A program made the position numbers and the translations under genes. From Stieleria tagensis (GTDB lineage: Bacteria; Planctomycetota; Planctomycetia; Pirellulales; Pirellulaceae): a DNA stretch of 64,000 bases. The notes under the pieces were generated by a model. That model searched no databases. It saw nothing but the letters and a program-made list of their open reading frames with translations, and had not been told where the DNA came from. The stretch is taken from contig NZ_JAMYFE010000008.1 in the NCBI RefSeq assembly GCF_024129865.1, positions 49,988 through 113,987 on the forward strand. Direction: 5' to 3'. Positions 25,614-35,628 of this stretch are shown here, piece by piece; the stretch's first letter is position 1, and each line of letters begins with the position of its first letter.

Positions 25614-25901
25614 CTAGGGTCCCAACCAGGGCGCGACTTGCGTTTTGGTTTGGTTTCGCACCGGCAATGACAGTGGGTTTTGGTAGTCCGGCGGGCGCAT
25701 GGAATGGTCATTCGGACCGAGGTCGGCCTGGGGGAACGGGTCGTGGACGACCGCATTGGCCTGTTGGTAATTCATTGGTCCCGGTGGCGAAATGCAGCCG
25801 CCACCATTGCACAGACAGTTGCATCCGCCGGCGGCCAGCACCAATGGCACCCACAAACAAGCCTGTTTTACAGCGTGCGTGGGATTGAATCGAGCGTTCA
25901 T
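25614..25901 (-). CDS. Putative small lipoprotein of unknown function
   Basis: The 95-residue product starts at the ATG at 25899-25901 (MNARFNPTHAVKQACLWVPL). A hydrophobic segment ends in LVLAAGGCNCLC, a loose lipobox, so the mature protein may be lipid-anchored; a simple signal peptide is possible. Cys and Gly are frequent just after (CNCLCNGGGC). The rest is Pro/Asn/Gln rich (NYQQANAVVHDPFPQADLGP) and looks unstructured. No function can be given. The frame is open 14 codons further upstream. Confidence 0.6.
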   Translation of the reverse strand: MNARFNPTHAVKQACLWVPLVLAAGGCNCLCNGGGCISPPGPMNYQQANAVVHDPFPQADLGPNDHSMRPPDYQNPLSLPVRNQTKTQVAPWLGP

Positions 25902-26001
25902 GGTTACACCGGGGTACGACGAAAAACGTCTGCTGCAACTCACAACGTACGTTTGGCGATTCCCACACTAGCCAAAATCGGCCCTGCGGCGGTAGATCGA
26001 T

Positions 26002-27615
26002 TTAGGCCGTCCGCGCCGACCGCCGATAGTGCTGGCTGATCGCCAGAATCGACAACAGATAGGTCGTGCCGAACAACAGCGGCGCGATTGCTGGGAACCA
26101 GGCGGTCAACGGCGCAATCAAGAAAAATGCGATTCCTGCCAATGCAGAACCGCCCCAGATGTGACCGGACATCGCGACAAATGCAAACCCACTGAGCGCC
26201 GATGCCAACGGAAACAGTGCCGATTGGTTGATCCCACCGATCACCAACAGCACGTTGATCACGGCCAGCGAACACAGATAGCCCAGCCAGATGGACCAGA
26301 CCGGACGTTCGGCGATGCTGCGCGGTGAGAGCGAGCCGTCGCGGGCATGGTGGATGGTGCCGATGATCAATACAAACATCGTCAATCGTGGAATCCAATA
26401 GGCGATCGACGCCGGAAACCCCATCTGCAACAACACAAAAATAGAACAGTGCGTGACAAAGATAATCAGGCCAAGAAATAACAGTGTGCCATGCCAGCGC
26501 TGGAAATGATCCTGGTGTTGATCGCGACCGATTTCGCGCGCCACGCGTTCGATCAATCCGCTGCCGGCCGCTTGGACTGTCTCACCGGCTATAAATCGAT
26601 CCAGATCATCTGCCAGCGAATCGGCACTCTCATATCGACAATCAGGCTCGTAACGAATGGCTTTCAAACAGACGTTTTCGAGTTCCCGCGAAATATCGGG
26701 ACGATAGCTGCGCGGTGGACAGGGTTCGTCCTGCAACACACTGCGCAATACTTCCGCTGGGCTGTCGCCGCTATGGGGCGGAACACCAGTCAGCAATGCA
26801 TACAGAATCGCGCCCATCGCATACACGTCACTGGTGGTGCCGGTGTCGGTGCGTCCGGCGGCTTGCTCGGGGCTCATGTAGTTGGGTGTCCCCAACACCT
26901 GGCCCGTACGAGTCAACATCTTGCCTTCACGATGCCATTTCGCCAATCCGAAATCAGCGACCAGCGGTCGACCGGCCGCGTTGATCAGTATGTTTTCCGG
27001 TTTCAGATCACGGTGAACGATCCCCGCACGATGCGCATAGGCGACCGCCTGAGCCACGTCGCGGACCAGTGCGGCGATCTGAGCATCTGTCAACGACAGG
27101 TCGTCGACATGTTTTTGCAGCGTCGGTCCCTCGACCAAGGTCATTGAAAAATATTCATGACCGTTCCAGGATCCGATTTCGTGAATCGAAATGATCCCCG
27201 GATGATCCAACTGAGCCGCCGACTCAGCCTCCCGGCGAAAACGCTTTCGCTCCTCTTCGCTCGCCAACACACCATTGCTGATCAGCTTGATCGCAACTGG
27301 ACGCTGTAAACCAGATTGGCGTGCGCGATAGACGACGCCCATTCCACCTCGCGCGATTTCACTTTCAATTTTGTACGAACCGATCTCTTGCCCGCACAGT
27401 GAACCCAACGTCGGTGCCGGTTCTTCGCCCATCCAGTGATGGTTTCGAAAGAAACTTCGCAGTTCACTGTCGAACTGCGGATAAGCATGGAGATAAATCG
27501 CCGGATCCGGCGTCTGGCCGGATTCAGACTGCTGCAAGTAATCCGCCAAGATCTGATCGAGTTCCGGATCAGAGCAACTGGACGAATCATTCGTTTGATT
27601 TTCCGGGGTGGACAT
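26002..27615 (-). CDS. Ser/Thr protein kinase with C-terminal membrane segments
   Basis: This is a Hanks-type kinase anchored in the membrane. Starting at the ATG at 27613-27615 (MSTPENQTNDSSSCSDPELD) it has 537 residues; an ATG at 27633 is also possible. A flexible N-terminus to about 75 is followed by the kinase domain at about 80-345: glycine loop ARGGMGVVY, VAIKLI lysine, HRDLKPEN catalytic loop, DFGLAK and GTPNYMSPEQAAG are all present, so it should be active. Five or six hydrophobic segments fill the last 160 residues, with no obvious sensor domain. It is flanked by unrelated genes. Confidence 0.9.
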   Translation of the reverse strand: MSTPENQTNDSSSCSDPELDQILADYLQQSESGQTPDPAIYLHAYPQFDSELRSFFRNHHWMGEEPAPTLGSLCGQEIGSYKIESEIARGGMGVVYRARQSGLQRPVAIKLISNGVLASEEERKRFRREAESAAQLDHPGIISIHEIGSWNGHEYFSMTLVEGPTLQKHVDDLSLTDAQIAALVRDVAQAVAYAHRAGIVHRDLKPENILINAAGRPLVADFGLAKWHREGKMLTRTGQVLGTPNYMSPEQAAGRTDTGTTSDVYAMGAILYALLTGVPPHSGDSPAEVLRSVLQDEPCPPRSYRPDISRELENVCLKAIRYEPDCRYESADSLADDLDRFIAGETVQAAGSGLIERVAREIGRDQHQDHFQRWHGTLLFLGLIIFVTHCSIFVLLQMGFPASIAYWIPRLTMFVLIIGTIHHARDGSLSPRSIAERPVWSIWLGYLCSLAVINVLLVIGGINQSALFPLASALSGFAFVAMSGHIWGGSALAGIAFFLIAPLTAWFPAIAPLLFGTTYLLSILAISQHYRRSARTA

Positions 27616-27682
27616 ACCGCAACTATACCCCATCAAGTTCGTCTGTTTGAAAGCTGCGTTTTCGCGGGGGGCATTGTCTTTT

Positions 27683-27750
27683 GGTAACCCGACGCGTTAG
27701 CGAGGGATCTCGTTTACACCCTAAATCCCTCGCTGACGCTTCGGGTTACC
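27683..27750. repeat. Palindromic repeat family 2, copy C (inverted orientation)
   Basis: Arms of 25 bp (27683-27707 and 27726-27750) start GGTAACCCGACGCG and end CTTCGGGTTACC. The loop reads TTTACACCCTAAA, the reverse complement of the loop in copies B and D, so this copy is inverted. It lies between the kinase start and the cytochrome gene. Confidence 0.9.
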
Positions 27751-27833
27751 ATAGAAACGCACTTCAACACTCACGCGTCGCGTTTGAGATCAGAACGCAA
27801 CTTCCTACGGCGTCAGCCGGCGTTTCAGCCGGT

Positions 27834-29762
27834 CTACTGTTTCGCTGCGTTATCCGAGCCGGCGTTTTCTGAAACGGCGCGTAGATACGACATCAATTCC
27901 AACACTTCGTCTTTGGTGTATTGGTCCATCAATGCTTTGGGCATCATCGACGTCGCGCTCCGTTTCATGACTTCGATGTCGTCCTGCGCAATCACCACCG
28001 GCTCCTTGGCTTCGGGGTTGGTCAATAACGTCACGGTGTCATCGTTTTCATCGATGACGATTCCGGAATGCGTTTTCCCCTCGACGGTTAAGATCGTTTG
28101 CATCGCGAACTTGCTATCGATCGTATGTGACGGCTCCAAAATTTCACGCAAGATCACCGAATGATCTGACTTCCATTTGGAATAGGTTTGGGTCAGATCC
28201 GGCCCGACGGAACCGCCGACGCCATTGATTTTATGGCAGCCCACACAGGAAGCTTCGTTAAAAATCTTTTCGCCGATCTCAGGCGACCGACCACGCAGGT
28301 CCGTTGCAAACGCATCCTTGAAATCGTCCATCGTCCAGGCTTGGACAAAGCTGCGATTGCTACCGACCGGGTTGGCCGGCTCGACCGGGTTCTGGTTCCA
28401 GGCATCCAAATCTTCGACGACCACCATCACCCCGTACATCCGATACCAGTGCTGGGGGAACGTACAAACATACGGGTACTCGCCGGGCTGGGTCGGGGCC
28501 GTCAATGTGATCCGTGTCGTCTGGTCGGGCTGCACCATTTCGCTTGCAGCGATCACGTTGGGAGAATCCGGAACGTAGGGCAACCCGCCGGTGCCTTCGG
28601 GTCCGGCTGCCAATCCACCCATCGCCACACCCTTGAGCGCGCCCGGCTGGGTGATCACCAAATTGTGGGGCATCAGGTCATGGTTTTCCAACAAGATCTG
28701 CAACGGGCGACCGGCTTCGACGGCAAAGTACGCGACGTCGTATCGCATTTCTTCCTCGACCGTTCCGATCTTGACCACTCGCACCGTGATCTCTCGCAAC
28801 CGACCACGCAGGTCTTTTGCCTTCTTGGCTGGGACCTCCTTCAACAATCGATCGACCAATTGCATGGCGTCGACAAAGGAATCGCTGGTTCGATCGGCGG
28901 CGTCGGTTGCTTCGGCAAAATCGACCAGTGATTCCGCCGCGGCCAAACAGGCTGCGGGTTGGTAAACATTTTGCGGCAGACGCAACAGGCCACGGCAGGC
29001 GGCAATTCTCAATTCGGGTTCATTGATAAAGCCGATCAGTGTGGCAAAGGTCTCGGCACGGTCAGCGGGGATCCGTGACAGCGCGTCGATTGCCGCGAGT
29101 TTGAGCGCGGAATCAGTCGTGCGATCCAAATTCTCGGTGACATAGGCGCGCTGCGCCGACTTCAATGCTTTGTCTTGCAATTTTTGGATGGCGCCCAGCA
29201 TCGCGATCCGCCCGTCGACATCCTGTTCGGCGATCGATCGCGCTTGGTCGACATCTCCGGCGGTCAGCAACGCCGCAAATCCGATCGAACGCAACCAATC
29301 ATCCGGCTGCTGAGCGGTTTCGATCAGCTCGGATTTGATTTGAACCAGTTCGTCGACCGGACGTTTCAACAGCAACCGGGTCAACAGGTCGATCAATCGC
29401 TGCGAGTCGGCGTCGGTCGGTTTGGCCGCTGAAACCGTGCCCAAAATCTCGATCGCTATCGATGTCTGTTTCAGTTTGGCCAGCGCCGCAAATGCCTCCT
29501 CACGAACTCCGGCAGCCATCGCGGGACGCGCCGCAATCGCTTCGTAAACAGGGATGTATTTGGGGTCATCGGTCGAGCGTGGAACCAATAGCAAGCGTTC
29601 GTCGTCCAGCCGTTTCAATTGATAGGCAACGATCCGCGGCGATTTGTCCAGAAACACTTTCGGCGGCGCCGGGTCTTTTGCACAGCAGGTTGTCACCGTA
29701 CCGGAGAAGTTGCCGGAGAGAATCAGGAGCGTGGGAACGACAACGGTTGCAAGGAAACGCAT
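27834..29762 (-). CDS. Secreted HEAT-repeat / cupredoxin / cytochrome c protein
   Basis: The 642-residue product is exported (signal peptide MRFLATVVVPTLLILSG). A helical HEAT-like region covers about 50-310. A plastocyanin-like copper domain follows at about 315-430, with a His in MPHNLVITQPG and the Cys-His-Met cluster in YVCTFPQHWYRMYGVM. A class I cytochrome c domain is at about 485-610, with the haem site CVGCHKI and a likely methionine ligand in SMMPKALMDQ. This is a typical planctomycete arrangement for electron transfer outside the cytoplasm. It lies 165 bp downstream of the propeller gene; in relatives such modules can be fused into one protein (recollection, not checked). Confidence 0.87.
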   Translation of the reverse strand: MRFLATVVVPTLLILSGNFSGTVTTCCAKDPAPPKVFLDKSPRIVAYQLKRLDDERLLLVPRSTDDPKYIPVYEAIAARPAMAAGVREEAFAALAKLKQTSIAIEILGTVSAAKPTDADSQRLIDLLTRLLLKRPVDELVQIKSELIETAQQPDDWLRSIGFAALLTAGDVDQARSIAEQDVDGRIAMLGAIQKLQDKALKSAQRAYVTENLDRTTDSALKLAAIDALSRIPADRAETFATLIGFINEPELRIAACRGLLRLPQNVYQPAACLAAAESLVDFAEATDAADRTSDSFVDAMQLVDRLLKEVPAKKAKDLRGRLREITVRVVKIGTVEEEMRYDVAYFAVEAGRPLQILLENHDLMPHNLVITQPGALKGVAMGGLAAGPEGTGGLPYVPDSPNVIAASEMVQPDQTTRITLTAPTQPGEYPYVCTFPQHWYRMYGVMVVVEDLDAWNQNPVEPANPVGSNRSFVQAWTMDDFKDAFATDLRGRSPEIGEKIFNEASCVGCHKINGVGGSVGPDLTQTYSKWKSDHSVILREILEPSHTIDSKFAMQTILTVEGKTHSGIVIDENDDTVTLLTNPEAKEPVVIAQDDIEVMKRSATSMMPKALMDQYTKDEVLELMSYLRAVSENAGSDNAAKQ

Positions 29763-29927
29763 AAAGTTATTGATTGGCTAGAGTCTCAAACGTGAGACCC
29801 GGGTGATAAAAGAAATGGTTTGCCAATTGACCGGTCTCCCCGGATCGCGGCGCCCACGAGGACGCAGCGATCCGGGTACTCAGTCACTTGGGATGGATCC
29901 ACAATACACAGCAGCGGGCGGATCCGC

Positions 29928-32633
29928 CTACTGTTCCAATTGACGCATGGTTTCGTCGAGCGTGTATTGCAGGTAGTCGTCCATGTCATGCTCCAACACA
30001 CCGAGCGCCATTTCAATGGCTTCGTCACCGCTCATGAAACTGACCGCGCGAACGGCCTCGAGACGGACCGTCGGATTGTCATCATGAATCGCCGTTTGGA
30101 TTCGCTCGGCGTGGTCAGGAATCGCGTGCATCATTTGTGACACCAAACGAACCGATGCGGCGCGTGCCCGGTGGTTCTTTGACGCCAGCATTTGGTCCAA
30201 CAACTCGGTGGGAACTTGGTTGTGGGTTTGATACATCCACAACGCTTCCATCCGTTGATGTTCGACGTTCGGATCGGAGGTGTCCAATCCCGCCAGCCAA
30301 CGGTCCAATTCCGCGATCACCTGGCTGCTATCACGCTGTGCCAACTCACGTCGACTGCGATAGCGCGTGCGGTCTTCGGGTGACTTTAGCAATTCCAACA
30401 GTTCGCCGATTTCGGCGCCATCGATTTTGGCCGGCTCCAGCAATGGACGGTCTTTGTGAGTGACGCGCCAAATCCGACCATGGGAATGGTCACGACTGGG
30501 GTCACGCAAATTGTGTTGCAAGTGACCGATCAATGCGTTGTGCCAATCGACGATGTACAGTGATCCGTCGGGAGCGAACTGCAGATCGACGGGACGGAAA
30601 TTGCCGTCACGACAGGACAACAACATCTCCTGTTCTTCCCCTACAAACCCGCTGCCCGTTTCAGACTCGCTGACTTTGTGATTCAGAATGGCTCGCTCGC
30701 CGATCACATTGGTGACCAGGAAATTGCCTTGCATCTGATCGGGGAAGTGTCGACTGGAAACAATCGCACAACCGGCCAAGGGGCGAATTCGCTTGGGGTA
30801 GAACGTCGGGAACTTGTACTTCGGATCACCACCGCTCATCTCCGCAACACGTCGATGCTGGCTGCCGCCTGGGTGCTTGTTGGGAAATTCAATGTGCCCG
30901 GTGATCGGCGCGGCCCAGTAAGCGTTGCCCGGCGAAGCATCACCGATGAAGTCCTGGCCCCATTTGTCGTAACAGTAACCCCATGGGTTAGCAAACGCGA
31001 ACGAGCAATGCACATTCAATCGCTCGGTGCGAGGGTTGTATTTCCAGACACCGCCCTCGGCCAATCGGCGGACACCATAGGGCGATTCGACGGCTGAAAA
31101 TTTGAATGTGCCCTCTTGGAAATACAAGTTGCCACCGGGGCCCCATTCAAACGCCGCAATGCCGTGGTGCGAGTCCGCCGAATCGAATCCGATCAGGTGC
31201 CGGTTGACGATGTCGGCTTTGTCGTCACCGTCAGTGTCCTTCATGAACCAGATGTCGGGCTGTCGCGAGACATAGGCGCCGCCGTGACCGAGTTCGAATC
31301 CGGTCGGTTGGTGCAGATTTTCCGCAAACACTTTGCAGACATCAGCGGCATAATCACCATCGTTGTCTTCGAAAATCAACAGTTTGTCGTTCATCGGCGA
31401 CTTGGGTTTCCAGTGCGGATACGACTTCATCGTCGCGACCCACAATCGTCCCTTGCTGTCGAAATTAAGCGCCACCGGATTCGACAGCTCGGGGAATTGT
31501 TCCTCCGACGCGATCAATTGGATCTGATAACCCTCTGCCAAATCAAACAATTTGATCTGTTCGGCAGCTGGCAAATAATTCAGCGTCCCCAGCTTGCCGG
31601 CTTTGGCGTTTTTGTCGCCTGGTGTTCCAACATTGGTCTTGGGTGTAATGAACGGCAGTGTGTTCGAATCATCAACCACCTTGGGAACCGGCCGACCGGC
31701 GGCAACCGCCCAAACGCGTGCATCACGGTTGGCAGTCATCTCATCCAAGATCGCTCGCTCGCGTTCCATCACATCGGTGTTGTTGTACGTGCCGTCGCTG
31801 CCTGCTTTGCCGCGATCACCGTAGATCGAAAATCCGTTGACAGCTCGATAGCGGTGAAACCAGTGAAAGTTCTTGCGATCGATTTCGGCTTTCAGATCTG
31901 GATTCACCGGCTTGGTCAATTTGTCACCAAACAAACTCGTGTCGAGTACCGGTGCCAGTTTGGCGTAGCCATCGTGATTGAGGTGAAACCCATTCAACGT
32001 CAATCGTTCATCCGTCGAATCGAACAACGCTTGAGTCGGCTGGAACAGATCCACAAAGACCACGTCGTTTTCCTTCGCGACCGAGGAGATCGCTTCGGTG
32101 TACAACGCCAAGTTCTCGTTTTGTTTTTTGCCGTCAGACAAATTCGGATCGTCCGAACCTTCGAATGCGATCGGCGAAACCAGCACCACTTGCGGGTTGC
32201 CTTTGCCATAGTCGTTGGCGAGTGTTTCTTTGACCAATTTGCTCAGCTGGGCTTTGAACTGGTCCACTCCCTGGGCGCCGGCAAACGATTCGTTGTAGCC
32301 AAAGAAATACATCACGACCGATGCCTGGCTGTGTGTCAGATGGCTATCGGGGCTGCCAAAATTCTTGCTGCGAATGCGCGTGTAGGGCTCGTCACCGGGG
32401 AAACACAGATTTCGCACCACCAATTCGAGCTCGGGAAATCGAGTTTGCAGCAGCGTTTCCCACTCGTTTTGGACCTGCATTCGCTCACCGAGCGCATTGC
32501 CGACCAAACAGATGTGATCTCCCTTTTGCAGTTTCAAATCAGCGGCGGGGGAGGACGAACAGTACGAAACGAATAAGCCAGCGAAGATGGCAAACGCGGT
32601 GTACCGCATAACTGAAGAACGTGGTTTCATCAT
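29928..32633 (-). CDS. Secreted SGNH-like / PVC beta-propeller / HEAT protein
   Basis: The 901-residue product has a signal peptide (residues 1-31, to SSSPAADLKL). An SGNH/GDSL-like domain spans about 33-235, but the GDS block reads LVGNALGERM and the last block NGFHLNHDGY, so the usual nucleophile and acid are not in their normal form. A sorbosone/glucose dehydrogenase-like propeller of the PVC type lies at about 335-690 (NPVALNFDSKGRLWVATMKS, then GFELGHGGAYVSRQPDIWFM and FAPDGSLYIVDWHN). HEAT-like repeats end the protein. It probably acts outside the cytoplasm, passing electrons to the cupredoxin/cytochrome protein encoded next. The substrate is unknown. Confidence 0.85.
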   Translation of the reverse strand: MMKPRSSVMRYTAFAIFAGLFVSYCSSSPAADLKLQKGDHICLVGNALGERMQVQNEWETLLQTRFPELELVVRNLCFPGDEPYTRIRSKNFGSPDSHLTHSQASVVMYFFGYNESFAGAQGVDQFKAQLSKLVKETLANDYGKGNPQVVLVSPIAFEGSDDPNLSDGKKQNENLALYTEAISSVAKENDVVFVDLFQPTQALFDSTDERLTLNGFHLNHDGYAKLAPVLDTSLFGDKLTKPVNPDLKAEIDRKNFHWFHRYRAVNGFSIYGDRGKAGSDGTYNNTDVMERERAILDEMTANRDARVWAVAAGRPVPKVVDDSNTLPFITPKTNVGTPGDKNAKAGKLGTLNYLPAAEQIKLFDLAEGYQIQLIASEEQFPELSNPVALNFDSKGRLWVATMKSYPHWKPKSPMNDKLLIFEDNDGDYAADVCKVFAENLHQPTGFELGHGGAYVSRQPDIWFMKDTDGDDKADIVNRHLIGFDSADSHHGIAAFEWGPGGNLYFQEGTFKFSAVESPYGVRRLAEGGVWKYNPRTERLNVHCSFAFANPWGYCYDKWGQDFIGDASPGNAYWAAPITGHIEFPNKHPGGSQHRRVAEMSGGDPKYKFPTFYPKRIRPLAGCAIVSSRHFPDQMQGNFLVTNVIGERAILNHKVSESETGSGFVGEEQEMLLSCRDGNFRPVDLQFAPDGSLYIVDWHNALIGHLQHNLRDPSRDHSHGRIWRVTHKDRPLLEPAKIDGAEIGELLELLKSPEDRTRYRSRRELAQRDSSQVIAELDRWLAGLDTSDPNVEHQRMEALWMYQTHNQVPTELLDQMLASKNHRARAASVRLVSQMMHAIPDHAERIQTAIHDDNPTVRLEAVRAVSFMSGDEAIEMALGVLEHDMDDYLQYTLDETMRQLEQ

Positions 32634-32964
32634 TTGCGGATGGGAGTGTCAAAAGCGAGGGAGGCAGAAAGCGTCACGCCCCCCCCTGCAGAGAGAGAAA
32701 TTGACAGAGAGGGCGAGCGCGCGTCGAACAATTTGATTGGGGCTTATTATGCACCGCAATCAGACCGGACGGTAGCGCCGAATCGACATTCGCCGTCGTC
32801 GGAACGAGATTCCGAACAGGTTTAAGAGACAATCCGCCTCCTTTTGTCACTGCCGCGCCCTGACAGCTGGACGCCCCCCGCGGGCGACGCAATTGCGCCA
32901 CGCATCCAATTGCCAATCGCCCCCTGCGGTCGACCACGACACGACAGTGCTACTCTCAGCGCTG
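32634..32964. promoter_or_regulatory. Upstream region of the propeller gene
   Basis: This 331 bp region lies upstream of the propeller gene and downstream of the tiny lipoprotein gene, both on the minus strand. It should carry the promoter for the redox module. I saw no clear gene, repeat or operator in it. Confidence 0.3.
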
Positions 32965-33141
32965 TTACTGGCTCTCCCCTCCGCTGGCGGCCAACTCCTC
33001 GGCCTCCGCCAACATGCGGTTGTACTCGTCAATATCCTGCTGGTTAGCGCCGTCGCGGACGTTTGTCACCTCACCCGAGGACCCACAACCGACGAGCGCC
33101 ACACTCAAAAACAAACACAAAACACTGAAAATACGAAGCAT
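32965..33141 (-). CDS. Small lipoprotein, 58 residues
   Basis: A short frame from the ATG at 33139-33141 to a TAA at 32965-32967 encodes MLRIFSVLCLFLSVALVGCG and a soluble tail. Residues 1-18 form a lipoprotein signal with the lipobox ALVGC, so Cys19 would be lipidated. The mature part is about 40 residues, polar (NVRDGANQQDIDEYNRMLAE), ending in ESQ. It is divergent from a DUF1559 gene 334 bp away. From memory, tiny lipoproteins often sit next to DUF1559 genes in planctomycetes, so the pair may work together; no function is known. Confidence 0.75.
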   Translation of the reverse strand: MLRIFSVLCLFLSVALVGCGSSGEVTNVRDGANQQDIDEYNRMLAEAEELAASGGESQ

Positions 33142-33475
33142 CTTTCACGACCGTTGGGGTTAGGGAACTCAGAGCAGACCGGTTGGCCAGCCGGTTTTCT
33201 GGGGGTGGCACAAAGCCGCCACCGGGTAGCCAAGACAACGTAGATTACAAGTTTCTGGGTCTTCGTGCTAATCGGTATTTCGAAAATCCGTCCCCTAAAC
33301 GTGGTTTTATGACTAATACTCGACCAAGACAAAAGGTTACCGTATAGACTACGCGCGCTTCGAATGATTACATCCGTTCACCGTGATTGATTCGTACAGA
33401 TTTTTAACAGTCGCCAATTTGGTCCGACTCACTTTTTAGATTCCGTTTAGACAGATTCAAAACAGGAGATTCCTT
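33142..33475. promoter_or_regulatory. Divergent promoter region, lipoprotein / DUF1559 gene
   Basis: This 334 bp region separates the lipoprotein gene from the DUF1559 gene. It contains small hairpins (an ACCGG-type dyad near 33177-33195 and GGTGGC/GCCGCC near 33207-33225). AT-rich DNA from about 33300 to 33440 is the likely promoter area. No operator was recognised. Confidence 0.35.
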
Positions 33476-34714
33476 TTGAGCACGATTACGTTATCGCGAC
33501 GTCGCACCGGTTTTACGCTGGTCGAACTGCTCGTTGTCATCGCCATTATTGGCATTCTAGTGGGCCTGTTGCTGCCCGCCGTTCAGGCGGCTCGAGAAGC
33601 GGCGCGGCGAATGAGCTGCAGTAATAATTTCAAACAGATCGGATTGGCGCTGCACAACTATCACAGCGCCTACAAGATGATGCCGATCCATGGCGCCGGC
33701 ACTCACCCGCCACAGCCTCGCGACATCTGGAACAACCGCGACGAAAGCTCCAATCGACGATTGAGCATGCTGGTCGGGCTGACCCCGTTCATGGAACAGC
33801 AGGGCCTATGGGACATGATTTCCAATCCCAATGATGCTGACGGCGATGGTACCATCGATTACCAGTCGATGGGGCCGACACCGGACGAGATCAACTACGA
33901 CCCATGGGTCTCGCAGATCCCGATGTTGCGCTGCCCCAGTGACCCGGGTGTCGGATTGCCCGCACTCGGCCGGACCAACTATGCCGCTTGCACGGGCGAT
34001 TCGATGTGGAAGGTGCGCGACGGACCTCTGTTTGTGCGTGTCGCAGCCAACACGCTGCCCTATCCCGAACGCCAAACCGAAGCCATTCGAGCGAATGCGG
34101 CGTCACGTGGATTCTTTGTTGCGCACAAACAAATGCGATTCCGCGACATCCTGGACGGGTTGTCCAACACCATCGCCGCTGGCGAATTGGCGACCGATCT
34201 GGGTGACAAAGATGTTCGCACCAGCGGAACCTCTGGCAGTTTCAGCACCAACAACAACGAAGGCGTGTTGCGAGACAATCCGTCGTGGTGCAAGGACCAG
34301 AGCCCGAGCATTATCGATCCTGAACGCCCCAGGTTCTGGGCACCGGCGGCAACCATCTTGAATGCCACCGAAGGACGCGGATTCCGCTGGGCTGATTACC
34401 TGCCAAACTTCGGCATGGTGCTCACGGTGTTGCCACCCAACAGCGAACTCTGCTCGATGGGCAGTGCCACGCGCAGCAACCTGGTTGGCGTTTCGAGCCG
34501 ACACCAAGGCGGCGCGCACGTGCTGATGGGCGACGGTGCTGTGATCTTCATGACAGACTCGATCGAAGCGGGCAACTCGCGCAACCCAATGGTCTGGGAG
34601 AATGGAACGGCGGCCAACAAGAACCAAGTGGGCGCCAAAAGCCCGTTCGGTTTGTGGGGCTCCCTGGGAACCCGAGCTTCGGGAGAAGTGATTCAAGAGC
34701 AACTCAACCAGTAG
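33476..34714 (+). CDS. DUF1559 pseudopilin-like protein
   Basis: The 412-residue product has a prepilin leader ([20 protein letters not shown], then [14 protein letters not shown]), so it is processed by a prepilin peptidase and exported. DUF1559 follows ([20 protein letters not shown]) and ends with the H-X9-DG motif as [16 protein letters not shown]. The start is the TTG at 33476, 7 nt after a perfect AGGAG Shine-Dalgarno (33464-33468). Unlike the copy at 20050 it has no His/Asp-rich loop. It may be a surface or periplasmic scaffold; the function of the family is not established. A strong terminator follows. Confidence 0.9.
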   Translation: MSTITLSRRRTGFTLVELLVVIAIIGILVGLLLPAVQAAREAARRMSCSNNFKQIGLALHNYHSAYKMMPIHGAGTHPPQPRDIWNNRDESSNRRLSMLVGLTPFMEQQGLWDMISNPNDADGDGTIDYQSMGPTPDEINYDPWVSQIPMLRCPSDPGVGLPALGRTNYAACTGDSMWKVRDGPLFVRVAANTLPYPERQTEAIRANAASRGFFVAHKQMRFRDILDGLSNTIAAGELATDLGDKDVRTSGTSGSFSTNNNEGVLRDNPSWCKDQSPSIIDPERPRFWAPAATILNATEGRGFRWADYLPNFGMVLTVLPPNSELCSMGSATRSNLVGVSSRHQGGAHVLMGDGAVIFMTDSIEAGNSRNPMVWENGTAANKNQVGAKSPFGLWGSLGTRASGEVIQEQLNQ

Positions 34715-34737
34715 CTCCGTCACAGCGGGATAGAAAC

Positions 34738-34893
34738 CAACGATTCCCGTTGCATCGATTCCAAAAGGCCACAGCACGTCTTTCCGTGTTGTGGCCTTTT
34801 TTCATTGAGTCTCTCTCTCACCCATCAGTCGGCATCGGCGCCGGCATCAGGCCCTGGTAGCGGGCGGCGGCAAAACTGCGGTACCAAGCCGCC
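34738..34893. repeat. Direct repeat, left copy (terminator plus end of transglutaminase gene)
   Basis: These 156 bp recur at 36829-36981 with only two small indels, one in a CT run (CTCTCTCTCA against CTCTCTCA). The copy holds the bidirectional terminator and, on the minus strand, the last 25 codons of the transglutaminase gene (stop at 34818-34820, 34818-34893). Everything upstream of that fragment is missing, so it is a truncated pseudogene end. The two repeats bracket the island at 34894-36828. Confidence 0.93.
34763..34802. terminator. Bidirectional terminator after the DUF1559 gene
   Basis: AAAAGGCCACAGCACG pairs with CGTGTTGTGGCCTTTTTT around a short loop, flanked by an A run on one side and a T run on the other. 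It can stop the DUF1559 transcript and, in the original arrangement, the convergent transglutaminase operon. It is duplicated at 36853-36892. Confidence 0.9.
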
Positions 34894-35046
34894 TCGCTTT
34901 GGTCGCACTTCCCGTCTTTTCGGGACCAAATTGGTGTCACAGCGGTAGAGGATTGTTACACCGCTCATTCGGTACCGTTTAGCCCGCCCTCGTAGCCCGC
35001 AACTTGCCCCCCTTTCGATGTGCGCTGCAGCGATGACTGGATGACT

Positions 35047-35416
35047 GGGGACAGAGCTCATTGGCGAGCAGCTGTCGTTCCCCACTCGGAGAATGATGGC
35101 CCGGCAGACTTGATTCCCGCGACGTTTTCACTTGATTTCGCCCGAGATGGTCTGGCTGGAGACACCGACCGGATTCGACAGAGCGGCAGGACGAGCGGGA
35201 GGAGTGACAGAAAATTAGCCGACAGAAAAATTTCAGTGCTGGGAAGACAGACTTCGCAATTTTTCTGCCCTCAATTTTTCTGTCAATAAAACTCCGCACT
35301 GTCTACGCACTGCACGTGAGGAAGCTTCCATCGGAGACAGAGCATCACGAGCGGCACGGAAAACAAAAGCTAGCATTGCCGACGTGCCTACCCGTCGGCC
35401 AAAGTGCTCTGTCCCC
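35047..35416. mobile_element. 370 bp non-coding element with inverted ends, copy 1
   Basis: The element is bounded by GGGGACAGAGC (35047-35057) and its complement GCTCTGTCCCC (35406-35416). It is repeated at 35782-36151 with the same length and about ten base differences by eye. Inside is a second inverted repeat built on GACAGAAAAATT and AATTTTTCTGTC, and the stretch GTAGGCACGTCGGCAATGC (in reverse). No frame encodes a plausible protein. It looks like a MITE-like element or a substrate of a REP-associated transposase; this interpretation is an inference. Confidence 0.7.
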
Positions 35417-35628
35417 CAACACCCCAACACCGAATCGGAGTTGATAGCCTGGAGGCGTCAGTCCAATACCTTGACTGTTATCGCCATCTCGAGGCCGGAG
35501 GCCGACACATTCTCTGCCGTGGTCGTCAGGCCACGGATCAAGAACACCATCTCTCAAAGCCCGGCGGGCGACACAGCAACGCGAATTTAAATCCCCAACG
35601 CGTTTGGGAAATCACTGGTGCGATGACT
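35417..35628. other. Spacer between the 370 bp elements
   Basis: These 212 bp contain phrases such as GAGGCCGGAGGCCGACACA but no credible coding sequence. No function was seen. Confidence 0.3.
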
